A stretch of DNA of 64,000 nt from NCBI RefSeq assembly GCF_000739735.1, contig NZ_BBJF01000014.1:164007-228006 (forward strand), read 5' to 3'. Numbering within the stretch: the first letter of the stretch is position 1; every line of letters begins with the position of its first letter. Position numbers and translations under genes: made by a program. Below, piece after piece: positions 34,147 to 41,158 of the stretch. Below the pieces are notes generated by a model that had not been told where the DNA came from, ran no database searches, and saw nothing but the letters and a program-made list of their open reading frames with translations. The stretch comes from Paraburkholderia ginsengisoli NBRC 100965 (GTDB lineage Bacteria > Pseudomonadota > Gammaproteobacteria > Burkholderiales > Burkholderiaceae).

Positions 34147-35052
34147 TCAGCGAGCGTTCGCCGCAGCGTCGCTCACGCGCGTCAACAGCGCCGCCAACGC
34201 CTGAGCTAGCGATGTCGCGCCAAAGCGCCGCTCGCTGACATGCGCTTCGACGTCGATGCGGCCCGCGTTATGCGCGTCGTACAGATCGACGATCAAACGC
34301 GTGTGCAGTTCGCCGAGCCCGGCATGCCGAAGCACAACGGTCCATTCATCCCGTGGCACTTCATGCGCGACGACCGGCCGGCCCGCCACTTCGGCGAGCG
34401 TGCGCGCCACGTCCAGCGCACTGACGCGCCGATCGCTTTCCACGCTCACGACACGCGGTGACGCTTGCGCGCGACTGTCGTCGAGCAGCAGTTCGGCGGC
34501 GAGCGAACCCACATCCTCCGCGGCGACGGTCGGGAACAGTTTGTCCAGCGGATGATGCAGACTCGGCAGCACGCCTTTGGCGAGCGCCATCGGCAACACG
34601 CGCGCCCACTTGTGCATGTGCTCGGCGGCGCGCAGAAACGTCAGTTGCGCGTCGATGCCGCGCAACTGCGTTTCGAGGTAGTGGAACAGCGTCGTGATGC
34701 CGGTGCCGTGCGGATGTTCCGCGCCGTAGTCGGAGAGCGCGAGCACGTGTGGCGGCCGCGCGGCACGCAGGGCTGCGACGCTCGCATCGATCGTCTGCCG
34801 CATCGCCGCCGCGGGATCGTCATGCGCACGTGGGACCGGACACAGCATCTGCACGGCATGCGCATCATCGAGCGCGCGCACCAGCGACGCCGCGTCGTTC
34901 AGATCGGCGACGGCAATTTCGCAGCCGATCGCAGCGAGCGGCGCCCCTTGTTCTACGTGGCGGACCACCGCGCGCACTTCACGGCCCGCGCGACGCAGGA
35001 CCGTCGCGCTCATTCGGCCCACGGGGCCGGCTGCTCCAAAAATTACGAACAC
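34147..35052 (-). CDS. NmrA-like NAD(P)-binding protein
   Basis: A 301-residue atypical short-chain dehydrogenase. The N-terminal dinucleotide motif is FGAAGPVGRMS; the segment VADLNDAASLVRALDDAHAV is typical of NmrA/NAD(P)H-azoreductase-like proteins, and the usual catalytic YxxxK is not obvious (SDYGAEHPHG sits there). Such proteins act as redox sensors or reductases. It is divergent from an AraC-family regulator across a 229-base gap, so it is probably that regulator's target. Confidence 0.82.
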   Translation of the reverse strand: MFVIFGAAGPVGRMSATVLRRAGREVRAVVRHVEQGAPLAAIGCEIAVADLNDAASLVRALDDAHAVQMLCPVPRAHDDPAAAMRQTIDASVAALRAARPPHVLALSDYGAEHPHGTGITTLFHYLETQLRGIDAQLTFLRAAEHMHKWARVLPMALAKGVLPSLHHPLDKLFPTVAAEDVGSLAAELLLDDSRAQASPRVVSVESDRRVSALDVARTLAEVAGRPVVAHEVPRDEWTVVLRHAGLGELHTRLIVDLYDAHNAGRIDVEAHVSERRFGATSLAQALAALLTRVSDAAANAR

Positions 35053-35281
35053 GTTGCGCTCCTCGAAGGATCGGTCGGTATGTCGTGATCATAGGGACGC
35101 GGCGTTCGGCCGGCGCGCAGGCAAGGATGGATTCGCGCAGATTCGGATGACGGTTTTTTCACGACGCGTCATGCGCAACACGCCACATGCCACGCAGGCA
35201 CCGAATCTCGTAGCGCCAGGCGCGCGCGCGGAAAACGCCGCACAATGCACGTACGTTGTGCTGCCATCCACGAGGGACGCC

Positions 35282-36211
35282 ATGAACGCCGCGACACCCC
35301 TATCGCAACTGCAACCGCCACCGCACTCAGGCTCGCGCATCGCCTTGCTCTCCAGCCAATCGCTCGGCTGGCAGGGCTTCGGCGCGGAACTGGTCAACGT
35401 GTCGGCGGGCCTTCACCGGATACCGGCGTTCAAGCATCATCGGGTGGGCGTGCATGTCGGCGCGCCGGTCCGGGCGCGCTGCCTGTGCAACGAACGCCGT
35501 CACACGCGAATTCAGGCACACGGCGATGCCGATGTGATCCCCGCCGGACTCGACGGCCAATGGAGCGACGACGCCGCGTGCACGATTTTCAGCGTCTGGA
35601 TCGGCGATGAATTTTTGCGGCGGACTGTCGAGCAATTGGCCTTGAAGTCTGCGGACGCGCAACTGCGGCCGAGGTTCCAGATGCGCGACCCGCGCTTCCA
35701 GCATCTCGCGTGGGCATTGCGCGCGGAGCTCGAAGCGGACGACGCATCCGATCCGCTGTACGCCGAGAGCCTGGGTACCGCGATGGTGGTGCGCCTGATC
35801 GGCGGCGCGCCGTCGCTCGACGACAAACGGCGCACGCTGGCACCGAGGACGGCCGCGCGGGTGATCGAGTTTATCGACGGGCATCTGGACCAGCGTCTCA
35901 CGCTGAGCGAACTGGCCGCGCTAGCCGATCTGAGCGTGCCGCATTTCAAGGTGCTGTTTCGCGAAACGCTCGGCATGCCGGTGCATCGGTACGTGGTGCA
36001 GCGGCGGGTGGAACGCGCGCGAACGTTGTTGCTGGAGGGGCGGCTCAACGCGAGCCGGATTGCGCTGGATTGCGGCTTCGCGCATCAGAGTCATATGGCG
36101 CACTGGATGGGGCGCCTGCTGGGTGTCACGCCGCGCGAACTGCTGCTCGCACGGCCGCGCGACGTGACGAGTGCCGTGTCGTCGGAACGTGACCGCGGCG
36201 TCGAAAGCTAG
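35282..36211 (+). CDS. AraC-family transcriptional regulator
   Basis: A 309-residue regulator with a C-terminal double helix-turn-helix (about residues 195-290): LSELAALADLSVPHFKVLF and ASRIALDCGFAHQSHMAHW, the latter matching the AraC consensus GF..QSHF. The N-terminal part is a cupin-like sensor region. ATG 35282 has GAGGGA upstream; the frame is open far upstream but overlaps the divergent promoter zone. Probably controls the divergent NmrA-like gene. Confidence 0.87.
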   Translation: MNAATPLSQLQPPPHSGSRIALLSSQSLGWQGFGAELVNVSAGLHRIPAFKHHRVGVHVGAPVRARCLCNERRHTRIQAHGDADVIPAGLDGQWSDDAACTIFSVWIGDEFLRRTVEQLALKSADAQLRPRFQMRDPRFQHLAWALRAELEADDASDPLYAESLGTAMVVRLIGGAPSLDDKRRTLAPRTAARVIEFIDGHLDQRLTLSELAALADLSVPHFKVLFRETLGMPVHRYVVQRRVERARTLLLEGRLNASRIALDCGFAHQSHMAHWMGRLLGVTPRELLLARPRDVTSAVSSERDRGVES

Positions 36212-36277
36212 TTACGCGGCGCGCTACGTCACCTCACGTCGCGCAACGCAGCGCCATGCGCGCCGCGAACATCGGGC

Positions 36278-37102
36278 TCAACCCGGCGCGGCGCCCGTCA
36301 ACTGCGAGTACACATCGTGCGACAGCTGCAACAGCTGAGCGCGATCGATCCCGCCCGACACCGCATAACCGAAGTCGCCGTCGACCCAGTAAAACACGTT
36401 CACCGGCCCCGACTGATACAACTGGAACGCGGTGGTGTTCGAGTTCACCTGACGATGCGAGATGCACAACGTGACGCGCTCGCCGTTCGGCCCGCGATAC
36501 ATGAACTGCGCGGTGGGTCCGTCGGCGCCGGGCAACAGGCGGCCGCCGGAGAGATTGAAGCCGCTCTTCGACAGCACCGGCGGATGCACGTTGGTGCCGA
36601 GCTTGTTGGCGAGCCACTGCACGAAATCCTGTTCGTGATCGGCGCTCATCTCGCTCGGGCGGTCGATGGCCGGCATATAGACCACGTGCGCGAGCGCGGC
36701 TTGCCGCGCGAACGTTTCGGCGCCGTCCGCGCTCACCGGCCGCGTGTCCGAATGACCCACCGCGAGCGGCCCGGCGACGTCCTGCCCCATGTGCGAACCG
36801 ACGCCGATACCGATGCCCAGCACCAGCGCCGCCGCCATCCCCGCGAACTGCGGCCAGTTGGCGGCGATGCGCGAGCGACGCGGCGCGGCCGCCTTCAGGC
36901 GCGTCGGCACCGGCTCGCTGAGCACTCGGTCATAGCGCTCATGGAACATGTTGTTCAGCGAAAAATAATCGCTGACGCGCGCGGCCAGCTCGGGGTTCTG
37001 TTCGAGCGCGCGCTCCACGTCCACACGGCGTTCGTCGGACAGCGTGCCGTCCACGTACGCGTGCAGGTCTTCTTCGCCGATCGGCATTTGCTGGTCGCTC
37101 AT
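36278..37102 (-). CDS. Membrane anti-sigma factor, downstream copy
   Basis: A 274-residue transmembrane anti-sigma factor. The N-terminal cytoplasmic domain (about 1-75) has EDLHAYVDGTLSDERR, a putative sigma-binding helix, without the HxxxCxxC zinc motif; one membrane segment follows (about 87-105, GMAAALVLGIGIGVG), then a periplasmic domain. ATG 37102 overlaps the sigma-factor stop by ATGA, so the pair is translationally coupled, the usual sigma/anti-sigma arrangement. Its N-terminus is similar to that of the protein on the other side of the sigma gene. It should hold the ECF factor inactive until an envelope or oxidative signal arrives. Confidence 0.83.
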   Translation of the reverse strand: MSDQQMPIGEEDLHAYVDGTLSDERRVDVERALEQNPELAARVSDYFSLNNMFHERYDRVLSEPVPTRLKAAAPRRSRIAANWPQFAGMAAALVLGIGIGVGSHMGQDVAGPLAVGHSDTRPVSADGAETFARQAALAHVVYMPAIDRPSEMSADHEQDFVQWLANKLGTNVHPPVLSKSGFNLSGGRLLPGADGPTAQFMYRGPNGERVTLCISHRQVNSNTTAFQLYQSGPVNVFYWVDGDFGYAVSGGIDRAQLLQLSHDVYSQLTGAAPG

Positions 37103-37617
37103 CGCACCACCTGTAATTTCGCACCGGGCTGCGTGCCCGCCATCAACGCCCGCAGCCGCTCGCGTCCGCGCGACAACCGCGACATCACCGTGCCGATCGG
37201 GATGTTCAGCGCGAGCGCCACGTCGGCATAGCTCATTTCCTCCAGACCCACCAGCAGCACGACTTCGCGCTGCTCCATCGGCAGACGCTGCAGCGCGTAG
37301 TCGAGGTCGCGCATTTCTAGCGAGCGGGTCTGCTCGGACGGCACCGCGAATTCGCTTTCGGCGACGCTGTCGTCGTCGACGGCCACGTGGATGGCGCGCG
37401 CCGACGCCTTGCGTGCCTGATTCGCGAACACGTTGTGCATGATCGTGAAGAGCCACGCGCGCAGGTCGGTGCCGGGCTGGAACATGCCGGTGCGGCCGAG
37501 CGCGCGTTCGAGCGTGTCCTGCACGAGGTCGTCGGCGAGATCGCGATTGTTGATCAGCGCTCGCGCATAGCGCCGCAAACGCGGCACATGCTCCATCAAC
37601 TCGTCACGCACATCCAT
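37099..37617 (-). CDS. ECF-type RNA polymerase sigma factor
   Basis: A 172-residue ECF sigma factor. Region 2 is visible at the N-terminus (RYARALINNRDLADDLVQDT, then DLRAWLFTIMHNVFANQ) and region 4 near the C-terminus (LPMEQREVVLLVGLEEMSYA followed by IGTVMSRLSRGRERL, the -35 recognition helix). ATG 37617 starts the conserved fold; the longer frame to 37755 is not needed. It lies between two anti-sigma genes, with a catalase-like peroxidase and cytochrome b561 divergent, a context I recall for ECF groups tied to peroxide-type stress. GGAATA-type promoter elements before its own operon and before the divergent genes suggest autoregulation. Confidence 0.9.
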   Translation of the reverse strand: MDVRDELMEHVPRLRRYARALINNRDLADDLVQDTLERALGRTGMFQPGTDLRAWLFTIMHNVFANQARKASARAIHVAVDDDSVAESEFAVPSEQTRSLEMRDLDYALQRLPMEQREVVLLVGLEEMSYADVALALNIPIGTVMSRLSRGRERLRALMAGTQPGAKLQVVR

Positions 37618-37790
37618 TTTCGATCCCGATGGTGAGCCCCGCGAAAGGGCTGGGCGCTGGCATTGGGCGAGGGCCGCCGGTTGGGTTGCTGGTTCGCCCG
37701 CCACGCGCATTCGAATGGCAAACACGGGTGCGGCCATTTTATTCCGCAGCTGCACGTGAAAGTTATCGAGTGGTGGACGTCATCGCGCGG

Positions 37791-38516
37791 TTATCGCGCC
37801 GTCATCGCGTCGGCGGCGCGCATCAGTCCATGGGTACGGGCGTCGCCCGCCACCACGAAGCGCTGGCGCTGCGCGGTCCAGGTCAGCAACCGGATCTCGC
37901 CGATGCGGCGCGCGGCCCACTGCGGCTGCGCCGGCGCGAGCAGCGCGAGTGTCGACATGACCACCACCGGCTGGTTGTCGCCGTTCAGGTAGATGAACTC
38001 GCTGGCGCGCTGGAACGGGCCGAGCGACAGCGCGCGCCGCTCGACCAGCCGCAGGCCGATCGCGCCGAGTTCGGGCGCGGCCGGGTCGGCGCGCGTCGGC
38101 GATGCGGGCGGAAACGGCTGCGCGGCGGTTTCCGCGAGGGCCATTACCGCGGCGTTGTCGAGCGCCTGGGCGGACACCTGGGTGGCGGCCAGCCAGCCGC
38201 TCGCGGCCGCTACCGTCAGCGCGAGCGCGACGAGTGTGTCGATGAGTTTGCGTCGGCGGCCGGTTGGCTTTGCGCGTTCGAGCGCGCGGCGCGATCCGTC
38301 GACCTGGTTCGCGGCGGGCTCGTCGGTGGTTTGGAAGGCCTGCTGGATCTGTGCGTTCAGTCGGCCGTAAAACGCCACGCGCCGCGCTTCCGCCGGGTCC
38401 CGGCCGAGATAGTCGCGCAGAAACGCCGCGCGTTCCGGCGTCAGTGTGCCGTCGGCGTAGGCCTGAATGTCGGCTTCGGAAAGCGGCGAGTCGGGTGGGA
38501 CGTCGATCGAGGTCAT
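37791..38516 (-). CDS. Membrane anti-sigma factor-like protein, upstream copy
   Basis: A 241-residue protein with the same N-terminal pattern as the anti-sigma downstream of the sigma gene (ADIQAYADGTLTPERA), one membrane segment at about 93-113 (LVALALTVAAASGWLAATQV) and a periplasmic C-terminal domain (about 115-241) containing FIYLNGDNQPVVVMSTLA. No zinc-finger motif. ATG 38516 is placed about 32 bases after a predicted ECF transcription start. It is first in the operon, 173 bases before the sigma gene. It may be a second anti-sigma factor or a sensor that modulates the other; sequence cannot choose. Confidence 0.75.
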   Translation of the reverse strand: MTSIDVPPDSPLSEADIQAYADGTLTPERAAFLRDYLGRDPAEARRVAFYGRLNAQIQQAFQTTDEPAANQVDGSRRALERAKPTGRRRKLIDTLVALALTVAAASGWLAATQVSAQALDNAAVMALAETAAQPFPPASPTRADPAAPELGAIGLRLVERRALSLGPFQRASEFIYLNGDNQPVVVMSTLALLAPAQPQWAARRIGEIRLLTWTAQRQRFVVAGDARTHGLMRAADAMTAR

Positions 38517-38554
38517 GGTGTCGGTGGTCGTCGGAGTGCGGCTATCGAGGGGCG

Positions 38555-38580
38555 AACACACGCAGAGGCGGGTTTATTCC
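38555..38580 (-). promoter_or_regulatory. Predicted ECF promoter for the anti-sigma/sigma operon
   Basis: Reading leftward, GGAATAAA starts at 38580 and CGTGTGTT spans 38562-38555. The -35/-10 spacing equals that of the rightward site at 38755 within one base. The predicted start leaves a ~30-base leader before ATG 38516. Confidence 0.6.
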
Positions 38581-38684
38581 ACGCATGATTCGATGCTTGC
38601 CACGCGCCGCTTTTCAAAGCCGCCGGGCACGCGTTGGTCACGCCGTCCCGACGCATTGCCGATTCTTTTTCCTTGTCGCCGAAC

Positions 38685-38718
38685 AGCGGGCAAACCCGCG
38701 CGAGCCCGCTTTTATTCC
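38685..38718. promoter_or_regulatory. Hairpin overlapping a further leftward GGAATAAAA element
   Basis: AGCGGGC (38685-38691) pairs with GCCCGCT (38704-38710), followed on the + strand by TTTT. On the - strand GGAATAAAAGC begins at 38718 and is followed at the same spacing by CGGGTTT (38698-38692). Either a small rightward terminator or a second, distal promoter for the sigma operon. Confidence 0.35.
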
Positions 38719-38754
38719 GCGTTTTAGCGATGTTTTTTTCCCGCCGTCGACGCA

Positions 38755-38780
38755 GGAATAAAAGCCGCCAGGCCGTAGTT
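38755..38780 (+). promoter_or_regulatory. Predicted ECF promoter for the DUF4148 gene
   Basis: GGAATAAAAGC starts at 38755 and CGTAGTT spans 38774-38780, with 14 bases between GGAAT and CGT. The predicted start lies about 35 bases before ATG 38822. It mirrors the sites at 38555-38580 and 39140-39165. Confidence 0.6.
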
Positions 38781-38821
38781 CTCCCTGATGCGAACCCGCA
38801 CAACACTCATTGGAGTCCATC

Positions 38822-39091
38822 ATGAAGAAGCTCGCATTTGCCGCATTGTCCGTCGTCGTTCTGGCTGCTTCGTCGAGCGTTTTTGCGCAAGGCAAGACGC
38901 GCGCCGAGGTGTACCAGGAACTGATCGAGGCGCAGCAGAACGGTCTCGATTACATCACCGACGCATCGTACCCGGACGTCAATCCGGTCTTTGTGGAACA
39001 AGTCAAGCATCGCAAGGAGGCGCTCGCGGCACGAGCGGCGGCGGCCAGCAGTGTCGCCAGCGGCAACGCGCCGGCAGGCAGCGTCAATTGA
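38822..39091 (+). CDS. DUF4148 exported protein of the ECF block
   Basis: An 89-residue exported protein: signal peptide ending SVFAQG (about residue 22) and a DUF4148-type core, TRAEVYQELIEAQQNGLDYI, then a SYPDVNPVFVEQVKHRKEAL segment. Family function unknown. ATG 38822 has GGAG seven bases upstream; a second in-frame ATG 12 bases earlier is less likely. A GGAATA-type ECF promoter precedes it, so it is probably a member of the local sigma regulon. Confidence 0.82.
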   Translation: MKKLAFAALSVVVLAASSSVFAQGKTRAEVYQELIEAQQNGLDYITDASYPDVNPVFVEQVKHRKEALAARAAAASSVASGNAPAGSVN

Positions 39092-39139
39092 AGTGTCGGC
39101 AGCCGGCGCGCGAGTGGAGCGGGCGCGCCGGCGTCGAGT

Positions 39140-39165
39140 GGAATAGATCGCCGCCGCGCGTGTTA
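39140..39165 (+). promoter_or_regulatory. Predicted ECF promoter for the peroxidase-cytochrome b561 genes
   Basis: GGAATAG starts at 39140 and CGTGTTA spans 39159-39165, again 14 bases between GGAAT and CGT. The predicted start is about 28 bases before GTG 39200. Confidence 0.6.
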
Positions 39166-39199
39166 GCCGGTAGGTGCATCCACCCGACAAGGAGTCCCC

Positions 39200-40339
39200 G
39201 TGACACAACCTCCCGTTCCCAACTCCGGGCCTGTCTGCGTGCCATGCCGGCTCGCGGTGATCGGCGCGGTCGTGCTGGTGCTGGCCGGCGGCTTTGCGTA
39301 CACCGCGGGCTGGCTGACGCCCGCGCGTCTCACGGCATCGCGCTTCATCAACACGTTCGAAACCGTCGCGGGTCAACCGCACCCCGGCTACCGGCGCAAT
39401 CATGCGAAAGGCCTGTGCGTCGAAGGTTACTTCGACAGTAACGGCAACGGCGCGGCAGTGTCGCGCGCAACCGTATTCGCGCCGGGACGCACGCCGGTCA
39501 CCGGACGCTTCGCTGTGCCCGGCGGCAACCCGTCCGCGCCCGACACCAGTTCGCCGGTGCGCAGCCTCGCGTTGCAGTTCCAGCTGGCGAATGGCGAGCA
39601 GTGGCGCACCGGCATGAATTCGACGCCCGTTTTCGCCGTGCATACGCCCGAGCAGTTTTATCAGCAGCTGCTCGCCGCGCGGCCCGACCCGGCGACCGGC
39701 AAACCGGACCCGGCGAAACTCAAGGCGTTCTATGCGGCCAATCCCGAGACCTTGCCGTTTCAGAACTGGGTGAAGGCGCATCCGCCTTCATCGAGCCTCG
39801 CGAATGCCGCTTACTACGGCATCAACGCTTTCCGCTTTACCGACAGTTCGAACACGACGCGCGCCGTGCGCTGGGCGATGGTGCCCGAGACGCCGTACGC
39901 GCCGATCACCGACGCGCAGAAGGCCGCGAAGAATTTCCTCGAGGCCGATCTCGATCAGCGTTTGCAAAGCGGGCCGTTGCGCTGGCATCTGTTGCTGACC
40001 GTCGCGCAACCGGGCGACCCCACCGACGACGCCACGCTGCAATGGCCCGCCACTCGCCAGCAGATCGACGCGGGCACGCTGGTGCTCGAGCACGCGAATT
40101 CACAGGAAGATGGCACGTGCCGCGACATCAACTTCGATCCGACGATCCTGCCGGCGGGCATCGCGCCATCGGACGATCCATTGCTTGCCGCGCGTTCGGC
40201 CGCGTATGCGCTGTCGTTCCAGCGCCGCACGCGTGAGGAAACGCTGCATCCGGCGGTTCATCAAAAGCTCACCCAAGGTCAGACAGCAGGGCAGACACAA
40301 GGGCAGACACAAGGGCAAGCACAAGGAGATCACTCATGA
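39200..40339 (+). CDS. Exported catalase-family peroxidase (SrpA-like)
   Basis: A 379-residue haem peroxidase of the catalase-related SrpA group, shorter than true catalases. An N-terminal membrane anchor or signal (about 18-38, LAVIGAVVLVLAGGFAYTAG) places it in the periplasm. The distal His is in RRNHAKGLC (His68) and the proximal haem Tyr in RSAAY (Tyr336). It should reduce peroxides with an outside electron donor. GTG 39200 follows GGAG. The C-terminus ends with a Gly/Gln/Thr tail produced by a 12-base tandem repeat that runs into the next gene's ribosome-binding site. The overlapping cytochrome b561 gene probably supplies electrons. Confidence 0.88.
   Translation: MTQPPVPNSGPVCVPCRLAVIGAVVLVLAGGFAYTAGWLTPARLTASRFINTFETVAGQPHPGYRRNHAKGLCVEGYFDSNGNGAAVSRATVFAPGRTPVTGRFAVPGGNPSAPDTSSPVRSLALQFQLANGEQWRTGMNSTPVFAVHTPEQFYQQLLAARPDPATGKPDPAKLKAFYAANPETLPFQNWVKAHPPSSSLANAAYYGINAFRFTDSSNTTRAVRWAMVPETPYAPITDAQKAAKNFLEADLDQRLQSGPLRWHLLLTVAQPGDPTDDATLQWPATRQQIDAGTLVLEHANSQEDGTCRDINFDPTILPAGIAPSDDPLLAARSAAYALSFQRRTREETLHPAVHQKLTQGQTAGQTQGQTQGQAQGDHS
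40289..40324 (+). repeat. 12-bp tandem repeat, three units
   Basis: GGGCAGACACAA occurs twice exactly (40289-40300, 40301-40312) and once with a two-base change (40313-40324). It encodes the Gln/Gly-rich tail of the peroxidase, and its last unit adjoins AAGGAGAT, the ribosome-binding site of the cytochrome b561 gene. Confidence 0.85.
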
Positions 40340-40875
40340 CACCGGCACCGACTCATTTCAGTCCGCTCGCGCGGCTGCTGCATTGGACGATGGCGCCGCT
40401 GATCCTCGCGATGCTGTTCATCGGTGTGGGCATGGTTGCGACCGTTGCGCGCGCGCACAACACGCTGATCGCGATTCACAAGCCGCTCGGCATTGCGTTG
40501 CTGCTGCTGGTGGTGGTCCGCGTGGGCGTGCGCATCGTCCGCGGCAGCCCGCCGTTGCCTGCCGACATGGCGGCGCCGCAGCGGATCGCGGCGAAGGCTT
40601 CGCATCTCGTGTTGTATGCGCTGATGGCGACAATGCCGTTGATCGGCTGGGCGATGCTGTCAGCGGCGGGATATCCGCTCACGCTATACGGTCCGCTGCA
40701 TTTGCCGCCGATCGCGCCGCATAACGTCCAACTGTTCGCGGTGCTGCGTGCGTTGCATACGTGGCTCGCGTTTGCGCTATTCGCGACGGTGTTGCTGCAT
40801 CTGGCGGCTGCGCTGTTTCATGGATTGATCCGGCGCGATGGGGTGTTTTCGAGTATGGCGCGCGGGGGGCGGTAG
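40336..40875 (+). CDS. Cytochrome b561
   Basis: A 179-residue inner-membrane dihaem cytochrome with four hydrophobic segments. Candidate haem ligands are His in ARLLHWTMAP, in IAIHKPLG and in the last helix around LLHLAAALFHGLI. The family passes electrons between quinol and periplasmic acceptors. It overlaps the end of the peroxidase gene by four bases (ATGA), with AAGGAGAT upstream, so the two are translationally coupled and probably form a quinol-to-peroxide electron route. Confidence 0.9.
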   Translation: MTPAPTHFSPLARLLHWTMAPLILAMLFIGVGMVATVARAHNTLIAIHKPLGIALLLLVVVRVGVRIVRGSPPLPADMAAPQRIAAKASHLVLYALMATMPLIGWAMLSAAGYPLTLYGPLHLPPIAPHNVQLFAVLRALHTWLAFALFATVLLHLAAALFHGLIRRDGVFSSMARGGR

Positions 40876-41158
40876 AGGAGGCGGGGCTGGTGGCGCGGGG
40901 GTGCTGATCAGGGGCGTTGGGGTTTGGCCGTGCTTGCGATACTAGCCATGACTCCGCGGGCCCGGTGCGTACCTGCGAGCCAACAAACGCGCCAAACCCG
41001 CCCCCACAGCCAAGCCGCGCCAACGCGTAAAATGGCCGGCTATCACGGGCAATCGCAGCCGGACTGCGCGCCGCCGACGCCCGCCTCAGCGCAGCGTCCG
41101 GCGAGCCGCATCCTCCACGCGCGATTGCCTTCGCCGGCTTGAATAGGAATGGACGCCG

